From positions 1 through 40,584 of the forward strand of contig DASXFZ010000064.1 of the NCBI GenBank assembly GCA_036489315.1: 40,584 bases of DNA. Direction: 5' to 3'. Positions 7,236 to 15,706 of this stretch are shown here, in pieces. The translations under genes were made by a program, and so were the position numbers. The notes under the pieces are model-generated. The model saw nothing but the letters and a program-made list of their open reading frames with translations, had not been told where the DNA came from and did no database searches. Positions within the stretch are counted from its first letter, which is position 1, and each line of letters starts with the position of its first letter. The stretch comes from Candidatus Cybelea sp. (GTDB taxonomy: Bacteria; Vulcanimicrobiota; Vulcanimicrobiia; Vulcanimicrobiales; Vulcanimicrobiaceae).

Positions 7236-7694
7236 TTACGAAGGCGTGTCCGCGACGCCGTGCAGATCGAGTTTGACCCCGGCGGCGATTCCGTCGCCGG
7301 CCGCTTCACCCGCGGGCAGCTCGATCACGTAGCGAGCCTGGCTCTGCTCTTGCGGAATCCGATCGTCCGGCGTGTTCGGCTGCACGACCGGGACGCCGGC
7401 AAATACCCGGCGCACGGTGCCGTTGGAGGCGATGAATACCATGTCGAGCGGAATCAACGTGTTCTTCATCCAGAACGCGATCTGCTCGTCGCGCTCGAAT
7501 AAGAAGATCATGCCGGTATGCGGCGGCAGGGATTGGCGGAACATCAGGCCGCGTTCGCGCTGCGCCTCGGTCCTTGCGACTTCCAGCGTCAGATTTGCCT
7601 TCGGTGCATGGACGAGCGTCGTCGCGAGCATCGCCGCGATCGCCGCTAAGTAGCTAAACACGTTCCAGGCTCTCCTCCGCCAGCGGCTCGACAT
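7236..7694 (-). CDS. DUF192 family exported protein
   Basis: Up to 152 residues. A basic start (RWRRRAW) and a hydrophobic stretch predict a signal peptide or anchor at about residues 12-30. The rest matches DUF192: LEVARTEAQRERGLMFR, then GMIFLFE, then FWMKNTLIPLDMVFI with the conserved Trp-Met-Lys-Asn, and a C-terminal hydrophobic strand (YVIELPAGEA). The function of the family is unknown. The start is uncertain. ATG 7694 overlaps the end of polA by 41 bp and gives a good signal-peptide n-region. GTG 7661 overlaps the polA stop and has GGAGGAG about ten bases before it. It sits between polA and mutM and is probably co-translated with them. Confidence 0.88.
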   Translation of the reverse strand: MSSRWRRRAWNVFSYLAAIAAMLATTLVHAPKANLTLEVARTEAQRERGLMFRQSLPPHTGMIFLFERDEQIAFWMKNTLIPLDMVFIASNGTVRRVFAGVPVVQPNTPDDRIPQEQSQARYVIELPAGEAAGDGIAAGVKLDLHGVADTPS

Positions 7695-10275
7695 CGTACC
7701 AATTCCGCCCGGTTTTGATCGTCACTTCGAGCGGGACTCGCAGCTCGAGCGCCGTCTCCATGTGCTCTCGCACGAGCGCGGCGGCGGCGGCAACGTCCGT
7801 TTTGCGCACTTCAAATATCAGCTCGTCGTGGATCTGAAGCAGCATCGTGGCGTCGAGTCCCGAGGCTTCGAGTGCGCGATCGATGCGCACCATCGCGAGC
7901 TTCATGAGATCGGCGGCGCTCCCTTGCAGCGGCGCGTTGGTCGCCTCGCGCTCCGCTGCCGCCCGCAGCATGTAGTTCCCGGAGGTCAAGCCGGGCATAT
8001 ATCGCCGGCGACCGAGGATCGTCGAAACGTAGCCTGCCTCCCGCGCTTGCGCGATCGTGCCGTCGATGTGCGCGCGTACCGAGGGGAAGCGCGCGAAGTA
8101 CGCGGCAGTAATCTCTTTGGCCTCGGCCCGGCCGATCTCCAGGCGCTGCGCCAGACCGAAGTCCGACATGCCGTACAAGAGGCCGAAGTTAACGCTCTTT
8201 GCCATGCGCCGCTGGTTGGGGTCGACCTCGCGATCGGCGGTAATGCCGAAGATTTGGCGCGCGGTAAAATCGTGGATGTCCTGCGACTCTTCGAAAGCGC
8301 GCAGCATCGCTGCGTCGCCGGAAAGATGTGCCATCAGCCGGAGTTCGATCTGGCTGTAGTCGGCCGCGAGCAAGACGTATTCGTCGCTGCGTGCGACGAA
8401 CGCGCGGCGGATCCGCCGCCCGAGTTCGCCGCGCACCGGGATGTTCTGCAGGTTCGGATTCGTCGACGAAAGGCGGCCGGTCGCCGTAGCCGTTTGATTG
8501 AACTCAGTGCGCAGCCGGCCGTCCTTTGGATCGACCAGCTGCGGGATGACGTCGATGTAGGTGTTCTTGAGCTTGGTGACCTCGCGCCATTCGAGTACCA
8601 ACGCGCAGATCGGGTACTCGCGGGCCAGGCCTTGGAGCACCTCGACCCCGGTCGCCCAGCCCGTCTTCGTCTTCTTGGCGCCGGGAATGTTGAGCTTGCC
8701 GAAGAGGACTTTACCGAGCTGCTGAGGCGATCCGATGTTGAACTCTTCGCCGGAGAGATCGTAGATCCGCGCTCGCAGCGCTTCGGCCGAGGCGTCGACG
8801 CGCTCGCCGATGACGCGCAGCTCCGCAGGATCGATCGCGACACCGGCGCGCTCCATCTTCGCCAATACCGGCGCGAGGGGCAGCTCGATTTCTTCGTAGA
8901 GCGAAAGCTGGCCGCGCGCTTCGAGCTCGCTGCGAGTCTTCGCGATCAGCTGCAGGGTCGCATCGGCCGCGGCGGCGGCGTCTGCGGGAAGGTCGAGCCC
9001 GAGAAACGCCGCGGCGGCATCTTCGACGTCGGCGAAACCGCGCGACGGGTCGAGTAAGTGCGCACCGATCATCGCGTCGTCGGAGAACCGCGCCCCGCCG
9101 GCGCCGGCTTTTTCGAAGACGTGAGCTAGCCGCTTGACGTCGTAGCCGCCGCGCCGCATCGGTGCGGCGAAGATGCGCGCCACCGCATCGCGCACGGCGC
9201 CCTGTCCGAGCGCGCTCGTGGCGAAGGCGATGCTTTCCCCCTGCTGGGTCGAGATTCCGAGCGCGTCGCCGGTCAGCGCGAAGCTGACGCTTTGCGCGCC
9301 CGCATATCCTTCGAGCTCGCCGGCGAGTGCCGCAAACTCGGGCGGATCCACGCAATCGACGTAGCTGCGATAGTTGCCGGTCAGCTTCGTGACGGCTTCG
9401 AAGAGCGGCAGGTCCGAGGGCGGCGAGAGCTTGGCGAGCAGCGTCTTGAACTCGAGTTCGCGGAAGAGCGGGTAGAGGGTTGCGTCGTCGGGAGCCTCGT
9501 AGCGGCTCCCACCCCAATCAACGTTCAGCGGCAGGTCGCGGCGAACGACGGAGACGGCGCGGCAGAGACACGCTTGCTGTCCGTACTCTTCGATCAAACG
9601 CGCGAGCTTCGGGTTGCCGGCCAGCTCGGGGTCTGCGATCAACGCGTCGAGCGAGCCGGCCGCCGCAAGCAGTTTGCTTGCGGTCTTTTCGCCGACGCCG
9701 GGAATACCCGGCAGGTTGTCGGATGGATCGCCCTTGAGGCCCCGGTAATCCGGAAGCTGCGTTGGATCGAGGCCGAAGCGTTCCCGAACGGCCCGCGGAT
9801 CGTAGCGTCCGAGTTCGGTGATACCCCGCCGGGTGACGAGCACCGTTGTACGCTCGTCGACGATCTGCAGCAGATCGAGATCTCCGGTAACGACGATCGT
9901 CTGTTCTCCCGCCTCTTGCGCTTGTCGCGCCAGCGTCGCGATCACGTCGTCGGCCTCTTGTCCCTCGATCTCGACGATCGGAATGCCGTAGGTCGCCAGC
10001 ACGCGGCGAACCAGCGCGAACTGGCCCCGCAGGTCGTCGGGCATCGCGCGCCGCTGCGCCTTATACTCTGCGAAAAGAGCGAGGCGGTCGGCCGGCATTC
10101 CTTTGTCGAATGCCGCGAGAACGTGCGTCGGATGTTCGTCGGCAATGAGCTTGTTGAGCATCATCGTAAAGCCGTACACGGCGTTGATCGGCGTCCCGGT
10201 GCTCGTCGTTAAGCCGGGAAGCGCAAAGAACGCGCGGTAAACCAGACCGTAGGTATCGAGCAGCATCAACGCCAC
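7654..10275 (-). CDS. polA: DNA polymerase I (proofreading domain apparently inactive)
   Basis: An 873-residue Pol I that fills gaps in repair and removes Okazaki primers. The 5'-nuclease domain (about 1-290) is intact: MLLDTYGLVYRAFFAL, then AFDKG, EGQEADDVIATLA, VTGDLDLLQ, and the GVGEKTASKLL helix-hairpin-helix. The polymerase domain (about 470-873) has motif A (LLAADYSQIELR), motif B (RRMAKSVNFGLLYG) and motif C (LLQIHDELIFE). The middle 3'-5' exonuclease domain keeps its fold but lacks the DxE motif of proofreading enzymes: the equivalent strand reads VSFALTGDALGIS. Taq and Bacillus Pol I show a similar loss. The start is 3 bp after the upstream stop. It heads the repair cluster polA-DUF192-mutM-rpsA-coaE. 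Confidence 0.98.
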   Translation of the reverse strand: MALMLLDTYGLVYRAFFALPGLTTSTGTPINAVYGFTMMLNKLIADEHPTHVLAAFDKGMPADRLALFAEYKAQRRAMPDDLRGQFALVRRVLATYGIPIVEIEGQEADDVIATLARQAQEAGEQTIVVTGDLDLLQIVDERTTVLVTRRGITELGRYDPRAVRERFGLDPTQLPDYRGLKGDPSDNLPGIPGVGEKTASKLLAAAGSLDALIADPELAGNPKLARLIEEYGQQACLCRAVSVVRRDLPLNVDWGGSRYEAPDDATLYPLFRELEFKTLLAKLSPPSDLPLFEAVTKLTGNYRSYVDCVDPPEFAALAGELEGYAGAQSVSFALTGDALGISTQQGESIAFATSALGQGAVRDAVARIFAAPMRRGGYDVKRLAHVFEKAGAGGARFSDDAMIGAHLLDPSRGFADVEDAAAAFLGLDLPADAAAAADATLQLIAKTRSELEARGQLSLYEEIELPLAPVLAKMERAGVAIDPAELRVIGERVDASAEALRARIYDLSGEEFNIGSPQQLGKVLFGKLNIPGAKKTKTGWATGVEVLQGLAREYPICALVLEWREVTKLKNTYIDVIPQLVDPKDGRLRTEFNQTATATGRLSSTNPNLQNIPVRGELGRRIRRAFVARSDEYVLLAADYSQIELRLMAHLSGDAAMLRAFEESQDIHDFTARQIFGITADREVDPNQRRMAKSVNFGLLYGMSDFGLAQRLEIGRAEAKEITAAYFARFPSVRAHIDGTIAQAREAGYVSTILGRRRYMPGLTSGNYMLRAAAEREATNAPLQGSAADLMKLAMVRIDRALEASGLDATMLLQIHDELIFEVRKTDVAAAAALVREHMETALELRVPLEVTIKTGRNWYDVEPLAEESLERV

Positions 10276-10278
10276 GAT

Positions 10279-12624
10279 TCAGCGCACCTCCATCGTCGTC
10301 GATCCGGCGCTGACGCTTCCATCATCGGCAATGTCGAGTAGGGAGACCACGTATCGGCCGCGTGCCGGCAAGTCGAATGCGAGTCCGTTGCCATCGCTGC
10401 GCACGACCCTCCATACGACCGTTTCCGTTTCGGCCTGGGCCAGCGACTCGTCGGGGGACTGAGAACGCCGCACGAAGCCGAGGATCTGCGCCCGGTTCCC
10501 GGTCGAATCGACGCACGGGTGCCAGGTGAGATCCTCTGGCGCGCTGTCCTGCGTACTGGTCAGATCGATCGCCAACAGGGCCGGCGCGGAGGAGAAGAGC
10601 GCGGCGCCCGAGGGCGCGCCGCGGCTGACTCGCAGGACGTAGGTTCCCTTCCCGGCGCCGGCGCCATCTAGGGAGACGCGCGCCGGTTCGCCGCTCGTGA
10701 AGTGGTCGGTGTGCAGCGTGAGCTCGGAGAGATGCGGTCGCCCCGGCGCCGAGAGGGTCAGCGGAACCGTGCTCCATTCGATCGCACCGCCATGGACGAA
10801 CGCTGCGCCGACGCGCAGGTCGCCGGCTGCGTCGAGCGCGCGCACTCGCGCCACGGCGTGCCCCCCGTCTGAGCGGACGACGTCGAACTGTATGCCCAGC
10901 GCGCTCTCGTAACTGATTAGCGCGTCACCCTGAGAGCCCGGGGCGTCGGCAGCGACGGCCACCTGTTGCCCGGCGCGAACGTCGCTCGCCCCCAACGATA
11001 TACGCACGTTGGGGCTGCGTCCGTCCGCTGCCGGCACCGACGCCTGCGGATCGACCTGAACCTGGGCGCCGTCGGTCGCGCGACCGCCATGGTCGACCGA
11101 AGCAAAGATCAAGTTCGTGCCAAGCTCGGGAGAGTTGAACGTTCCTCGGGCGTGGCCTTGCGCGTCGAGTGCGATCTGCTGTTCCTGCGTAGAGCCGCCG
11201 TGCACCAGGTCGACGCGAACGCTCGCCCCGGGCAGCGGTTTGCCCTCGATCGTTTCGACGTCTACGTCGAAGCTCAGCGGCGAGCCTAGACTCTGCTCCG
11301 TCCGATCGACGCGCAGATCGATCGCCGCATCGGCGGTCGGCACCACGACGCGCGTCTGCGCGGTCGCTCCGCCCGAGTCGACCACAATGCCGTAGGTCGA
11401 CCCGAGATTATCGTCCGGCCGGGGGATCGTCACGGTCGCGTTGCCGCCGGCGTCGACGCGAACCGACTGCACGCTCCACTTGGTCGTAGCCCACGGCGTC
11501 GTTTCCGGCGCCGCACCGAGATAGACGTGCGGCGAGCGCACGGCCGTCACTTCGACGAGCACGTTTGGGCGGGAGGCATGAACGAGCAGCGGAACGTCTT
11601 GACGATAATCGCACAGGCCGTTGCAAGCCGAGTGGACGTCGAGCGAAAGGTCGCCGGCATTTGCGTCGACGTGCACGGTCGCGCCGCCCGTGCCGCCGGC
11701 CGCTTGCGCCAAAATCGTATAGTCGCCCGCCCCCGCGCCCGCGGGCACGGCCAGCTCGCCGGCGAAGGCGCCGGCTTCGTCGACGGCAACGCGATGCACG
11801 ACGAGCACGCGCGCACCCTTTCGCAGAGAAACGAGCGCGCTGCCGCTTCCGGCTCGCAGCACGCCGCCGGAACGCGTCCGCACGAAGCCGGCGACATGCA
11901 GGACCCCGCCGGCGTGAACGACGGCCGAATCGGTGCGTACGCCGACGATGGCTCCCGGAACCGGAGCCTGCGGGAGCGGGCTCAGAAACGCGTAGCTGCT
12001 GCCCCACTGTGCGAGCGCGAAGACCGGACGTGAGGCCCGGTTCCAGCGTACCGCGCCCTGCGCGTCGGTCTGACTCGTCACGAATGCATTGTTGACAACG
12101 AGCTGCACGCGCATCCGCTGCACCGGCGCTCCGGTTCCTAAATCGACACCGTAAAAAAGCGAGCCGCCAGGCGTCTCTTTGGAGAACAGGCCGACGCGCG
12201 AGCGGTTGATCCACACCTGCTCGCCGACGTCGCCGCGGCGGGCTTCGACGACAAAGAAACCCTCGCGCGTTCCCAGCGGCACGCTCACTTGGCTCGACTG
12301 AAACTGATAACCGCCGGGCGGCGTAAAATTGAACGTGGCGACCGCGCGCCGGCGCGCGGTCGCGATTGGGCGCGGGTTGAAGTTTGCGCCCGCGGTCAGC
12401 ACGTCTGCGGGATCGACTGCATACACCGAAAAGGCGACCGCTGCGCTTGAGTATGTGTCGAGCCGAACGGTCGCGGCCTTCCACGGCACGCTCGAATCGG
12501 CTGCAAAGAGTTGGAAGTACGAGTCCAGGCGGTGGAGGTCGACGATCGGCCGCTCGGCTTGTGCGGCCGAGACATTGAGCGCGAAGATGAGAAAAGCAGC
12601 GGCAGCGACCAGACGAAAGGACAT
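10279..12624 (-). CDS. Secreted macroglobulin-like (MG-domain) protein without thioester domain
   Basis: A 781-residue exported protein: signal peptide about residues 1-23 (hydrophobic core, AAQA cleavage), then a long series of immunoglobulin-like beta-sandwich domains. The part around residues 230-320 resembles the MG2 domain of bacterial alpha-2-macroglobulins (VLHVAGFVRTRSGGVLRAG, then AFAGELAVPAGAGAGDYTI). A second, similar domain lies around 440-520 (PLSFDVDVETIEGKPLPGASVRV). Full bacterial macroglobulins are about 1500 residues or more and often carry a CxEQ thioester. No such motif and no thioester-domain helices are present here, so it may be a structural or inhibitor relative of unknown role. 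It ends 3 bp before polA, an odd partner; the coupling may be only positional. No SD is seen. Confidence 0.6.
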   Translation of the reverse strand: MSFRLVAAAAFLIFALNVSAAQAERPIVDLHRLDSYFQLFAADSSVPWKAATVRLDTYSSAAVAFSVYAVDPADVLTAGANFNPRPIATARRRAVATFNFTPPGGYQFQSSQVSVPLGTREGFFVVEARRGDVGEQVWINRSRVGLFSKETPGGSLFYGVDLGTGAPVQRMRVQLVVNNAFVTSQTDAQGAVRWNRASRPVFALAQWGSSYAFLSPLPQAPVPGAIVGVRTDSAVVHAGGVLHVAGFVRTRSGGVLRAGSGSALVSLRKGARVLVVHRVAVDEAGAFAGELAVPAGAGAGDYTILAQAAGGTGGATVHVDANAGDLSLDVHSACNGLCDYRQDVPLLVHASRPNVLVEVTAVRSPHVYLGAAPETTPWATTKWSVQSVRVDAGGNATVTIPRPDDNLGSTYGIVVDSGGATAQTRVVVPTADAAIDLRVDRTEQSLGSPLSFDVDVETIEGKPLPGASVRVDLVHGGSTQEQQIALDAQGHARGTFNSPELGTNLIFASVDHGGRATDGAQVQVDPQASVPAADGRSPNVRISLGASDVRAGQQVAVAADAPGSQGDALISYESALGIQFDVVRSDGGHAVARVRALDAAGDLRVGAAFVHGGAIEWSTVPLTLSAPGRPHLSELTLHTDHFTSGEPARVSLDGAGAGKGTYVLRVSRGAPSGAALFSSAPALLAIDLTSTQDSAPEDLTWHPCVDSTGNRAQILGFVRRSQSPDESLAQAETETVVWRVVRSDGNGLAFDLPARGRYVVSLLDIADDGSVSAGSTTMEVR

Positions 12625-12679
12625 CGGTCTGCGCAGCTTCGGCAGGTCGAACTACGAGGCCCGCGTAAAGCGCAGTATC

Positions 12680-12847
12680 GTGGACGAACAGGCGGCAGGC
12701 GAACGGCCCACCTCGACGCGGTGTCGTTTCTGCGGGTTCGAAGAGGGCGGCGACGAAGCGCGCAGCGTGCGAGAAAAGCCGCATCTGCAGGTCGTTGTCG
12801 CATGCGGATCCTGCGGTCATCCGTTCGCCGTACTCTCACGCAACTAG
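12680..12847 (+). CDS. Small putative zinc-ribbon protein
   Basis: A 55-residue frame from GTG 12680, with two knuckles: CRFC at about residues 15-18 and CGSC at about 40-43, followed by GHPFAVLSRN. This spacing is that of a small zinc ribbon as found in nucleic-acid-binding or regulatory proteins. No other domain is visible. GTG 12680 is the first start clear of the divergent macroglobulin-like gene (start 12624); no SD is seen. The stop TAG overlaps the GTG of the next gene (TAGTG), which suggests coupling and supports it being real. It is short and has no named homologue that I recall, so the call is moderate. Confidence 0.5.
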   Translation: MDEQAAGERPTSTRCRFCGFEEGGDEARSVREKPHLQVVVACGSCGHPFAVLSRN

Positions 12848-13380
12848 TGGGTCGCGCAGCGTCATTGCGTAACGTTCTGCTCGCGCTCCTGTTTTTCGCC
12901 GGGGCCGCACCGCTCTTGGCTGCGACGCCGTCGCCCGCACCGGTGCTCAAGCCGGTTCTTCCGAAGATTCCCCTGCATACCGAGGTCGTCGTCGAAGTCA
13001 ACAAGTACGGCCAAGTCGTGCGCGTCAAGTCGACGAAGCCGTGCAAGGTTCAGACCTTCAACGTTCAGACGTTCGGCAACGCCCTGCAGATGTGGATCCG
13101 CAAGCCCGACGGCACGGCGACCGTCGGCCTCTATCGCGTTAACTACGACTACGATCCGAAAACGCAGAAGGTCTCGCGGCGCATCTCGCTCATCTCGGCC
13201 GGCGGCAACTGGGGGAACGAGGAAGGCGCCGCCAACGTGATGATGGATACGGCGCGTAAACAGGCGCTCGAAATGCAGCACAAGTCGCAGCAGCAGAACG
13301 CAAAGCTGCCCTCGCTCAACGATATTCGCGGCACGCCGACACCGAAGCCGCCGCCGGCCGCCACACTACCTCCGATTTGA
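12847..13380 (+). CDS. Secreted protein of unknown function
   Basis: A 177-residue protein from GTG 12847: basic n-region, hydrophobic stretch (NVLLALLFFAGAAPLLAA) and a cleavage-type AAT, followed by a Pro-rich linker. The central domain is beta-rich (TEVVVEVNKYGQVVRVKS, then GLYRVNYDYDP), and the C-terminal part is helical and Gln-rich (QMQHKSQQQNAK) with a Pro-rich tail. I do not recognise the family. The alternative ATG 12802 would overlap the zinc-ribbon gene by 46 bp and gives a longer n-region. Its stop overlaps the TTG start of the next enzyme gene, so it is in an operon with it. Confidence 0.75.
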   Translation: MGRAASLRNVLLALLFFAGAAPLLAATPSPAPVLKPVLPKIPLHTEVVVEVNKYGQVVRVKSTKPCKVQTFNVQTFGNALQMWIRKPDGTATVGLYRVNYDYDPKTQKVSRRISLISAGGNWGNEEGAANVMMDTARKQALEMQHKSQQQNAKLPSLNDIRGTPTPKPPPAATLPPI

Positions 13381-14225
13381 AGTTCGTGACGTATCGGCCC
13401 GCCGATGGCCGAGCGCGTCCCGGTGTGCTCGAAGGTTCCTCGATCCGCCCGATCGCCACGCCGACGCTGCGCGAGTATCTGGAGCTAGCGCCCCACGAAC
13501 GAATCGCGTGGCACAGCGCCGACGAGCTCGTGGCGCTCTCCGAGGTGCAGCTCGAGGCTCCGGTTCGTCCCGCGCGCAACATCTTCTGCGTCGGGCGAAA
13601 CTATCTCGAACACGCGCAGGAGGGGGCACGCGCGCTCGGGCGCCCGCTGAAGCTTCCCTCCGTACCGACCTTCTTCACCAAGGCACCGACCGCCATCGCC
13701 GCGCCCGACGCCACGCTGCATTTGAGCCGCGCGGTTTCGTCGGAGTTTGATTTCGAAGCCGAACTGGCAATCGTCATCGGGACGGAATGTAAAGACGTTT
13801 CGCCCGCAGATGCGCTGCACACCGTATTTGGTTACACGGCCTTCAACGACGTCACCGCGCGCGACCTACAGCGCGAGTACGGCCAGTGGTTCAAAGGTAA
13901 GAGCCTCGACGACAGCGCGCCGATCGGTCCGTGGATCGTAACCCCGGAGGAACTGCGCGATCCGCAATCTTTGGACGTGCGCCTGCGCCGTAACGGCGTC
14001 GAAAAGCAGCACGCCAACACGTCGTCAATGATTTTTGCGATTCCTGCGCTGATTGCCGAGCTCTCGAAAGGCATGACGCTCCTGCCCGGCGACGTCATCG
14101 CAACGGGGACGCCCGCGGGAGTCGGCTTCGCGCGAAACCCGCCCGAGTTTCTTGCCGACGGGGATCTGCTCGAAGTCGAGATCGAGCACATCGGCGTCCT
14201 GCGAAACCGGATCAGCATAATCTAA
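13377..14225 (+). CDS. Fumarylacetoacetate hydrolase family protein
   Basis: A 282-residue member of the FAH superfamily, whose members hydrolyse C-C bonds of beta-diketo acids or decarboxylate/isomerise them (for example 2-hydroxyhepta-2,4-diene-1,7-dioate isomerase, acylpyruvase, oxaloacetate decarboxylase). The core is typical: NIFCVGRNYLEHA, PTFFTKAPTAI, EFDFEAELAIVIG with the metal-binding acidic residues, GYTAFNDVTARDLQ, QWFKGKSLDDSAPIGPWIV and DVIATGTPAGVGFA. The N-terminal 60 residues are the usual small domain. Start TTG 13377 overlaps the previous stop. The exact substrate cannot be read from sequence. The pnt genes follow after 51 bp. Confidence 0.93.
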   Translation: MKFVTYRPADGRARPGVLEGSSIRPIATPTLREYLELAPHERIAWHSADELVALSEVQLEAPVRPARNIFCVGRNYLEHAQEGARALGRPLKLPSVPTFFTKAPTAIAAPDATLHLSRAVSSEFDFEAELAIVIGTECKDVSPADALHTVFGYTAFNDVTARDLQREYGQWFKGKSLDDSAPIGPWIVTPEELRDPQSLDVRLRRNGVEKQHANTSSMIFAIPALIAELSKGMTLLPGDVIATGTPAGVGFARNPPEFLADGDLLEVEIEHIGVLRNRISII

Positions 14226-14240
14226 GACCGCGCCGCGCCT

Positions 14241-14258
14241 AAAGGGCGCCGCCCCTTT
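14241..14258 (+). other. Small hairpin between FAH gene and pntAA
   Basis: AAAGGG, a six-base loop and CCCTTT form a perfect six-pair stem in the 51-bp gap. No T-run follows, so an intrinsic terminator is not supported; it may mark an mRNA processing or attenuation point or be chance in GC-rich DNA. Confidence 0.25.
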
Positions 14259-14276
14259 CCAGCAAATGCCCGCGCT

Positions 14277-15398
14277 ATGATCGTTGCCGTTCCCCGCGAG
14301 GCCGCGGTTAAGGAGCGCCGGGTGGCGCTCGTGCCCGAAACCGTCTCGAAATTTACCAAGGCCAACGTCGCCGTGAGCGTGCAGCGCGGGGCCGGGGAGT
14401 CGGCCTCGTTTCCGGACGACCTCTACGTGCAGGCCGGAGCCTCATTGGCTGCCGACACCGCTTCGCTGGCAGCAGCCGCCGACGTCTTCGTCACCGTCGG
14501 CCGCCCCGGCGACGACGCGATCGCGGCCATGCGCCCGAACAGCGTCGTGGTCGGTTTCTTGAATCCGCTCGGCGATACTGCGTTTACGCAGCGTTTGGCG
14601 GCTGCAAATCTTACGGCCTTGGCGATGGAGATGATCCCCCGCATTACTCGAGCGCAGTCGATGGACGCACTATCTTCGCAAAGCAACATCGCCGGCTACA
14701 AAGCGGTTCTGCTCGCTGCGGCCACGTTGCCGAAGTTCTTCCCGATGCTGACGACCGCCGCGGGAACGATCCGCCCTGCAAAGGCGCTGATCCTCGGCGC
14801 CGGGGTCGCCGGTTTGCAAGCCATCGCCACGGCGCGCCGGCTCGGCGCCGTCGTGAGCGGCTACGACGTGCGCGCGGTTGTGAAGGAACAGGTTGCCTCG
14901 CTGGGCGCGAACTTTCTCGAGTTCGACCTGGGAGAGGACGCGCAGGCGGCGGGAGGATACGCCAAAGAGCTGACGCCCGAGCAGCAGGAACGCCAGCGCG
15001 CGTGGATGGTCGAACAGATCGGCGCCAACGATGTCGTGATCACGACGGCGTTGGTTCCCGGGCGCAAGGCTCCAGTCTTGATCACCAAGGCTGCGGTCGA
15101 GGCGATGAAGCCCGGGAGCGTGATCGTCGATCTCGCCGCCGAAGCCGGCGGCAACTGCGAGCTGACCGTCGCCGATCAAGTGATCGCCACTCCGAATGGC
15201 GTTACGATCGTCGGCACGACGAATCTGCCCGGCACGATGCCTGCCGATGCCAGCCGGCTCTACTCGCGCAACGTACACGCGCTGCTTTCGCCTTGGATCA
15301 AAGACGGAGCGCTCGAGATCGATATGAACGACGAGGTCGCCAAAGGTGCAATCGTTGCAGGCGGCGGCCGCGTGCTTCTCGGAGGAAACGCTTCGTGA
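14277..15398 (+). CDS. pntAA: NAD(P) transhydrogenase subunit alpha, part 1
   Basis: The soluble NAD(H)-binding domain I of proton-translocating transhydrogenase, which uses the proton-motive force to drive NADPH formation from NADH. The 373 residues match alanine-dehydrogenase/PntA features: MIVAVPREAAVKERRVALVPETV at the start, RITRAQSMDALSSQSNIAGYKA, the nucleotide-binding LILGAGVAGLQAIATARRLGA and SVIVDLAAEAGGNCELT. In E. coli this domain is fused to membrane helices; here it is a separate gene, as in Rhodospirillum and many soil bacteria. Its TGA overlaps the GTG of pntAB. Confidence 0.97.
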   Translation: MIVAVPREAAVKERRVALVPETVSKFTKANVAVSVQRGAGESASFPDDLYVQAGASLAADTASLAAAADVFVTVGRPGDDAIAAMRPNSVVVGFLNPLGDTAFTQRLAAANLTALAMEMIPRITRAQSMDALSSQSNIAGYKAVLLAAATLPKFFPMLTTAAGTIRPAKALILGAGVAGLQAIATARRLGAVVSGYDVRAVVKEQVASLGANFLEFDLGEDAQAAGGYAKELTPEQQERQRAWMVEQIGANDVVITTALVPGRKAPVLITKAAVEAMKPGSVIVDLAAEAGGNCELTVADQVIATPNGVTIVGTTNLPGTMPADASRLYSRNVHALLSPWIKDGALEIDMNDEVAKGAIVAGGGRVLLGGNAS

Positions 15399-15706
15399 CC
15401 GACGTTTCACATCTCGTCGAGCTCCTAACGGTGCTCGTGCTGGCGATCTTCGTCGGCTTTGAGGTCATCTCCAAAGTCCCGACGACCCTGCACACGCCGC
15501 TGATGTCGGCTACCAACGCGATCCACGGAATCGTCCTCGCGGGCGCGATCGTCATCGTCGCCGCGCTGGAGGGCGTCCAGCACGGCGCGCTCTTGACGAC
15601 GCTCGCGGTCGCGGCGGTGACGCTCGGTGCGATCAACGTCTTCGGCGGCTTTGCGGTAACCGAACGAATGCTGCAAATGTTCAAGCGCAAGGGCGACGGC
15701 AAATGA
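15395..15706 (+). CDS. pntAB: NAD(P) transhydrogenase subunit alpha, part 2
   Basis: A 103-residue membrane subunit with three or four hydrophobic helices (about 10-25, 42-65, 70-90), matching the second part of PntA (VGFEVISKVPTTLHTPLMSATNAIHGIV). The start is GTG 15395 because it overlaps the pntAA stop and the helices begin soon after; longer frames would run through pntAA. It ends with a four-base ATGA overlap into pntB. It forms part of the proton channel with PntB. Confidence 0.95.
   Translation: MTDVSHLVELLTVLVLAIFVGFEVISKVPTTLHTPLMSATNAIHGIVLAGAIVIVAALEGVQHGALLTTLAVAAVTLGAINVFGGFAVTERMLQMFKRKGDGK

Noticed and set aside
7762-9057. 431-codon plus-strand frame opposite polA
   Set aside because: Antisense to a certain polA; composition reflects the complementary codon pattern, no motif.
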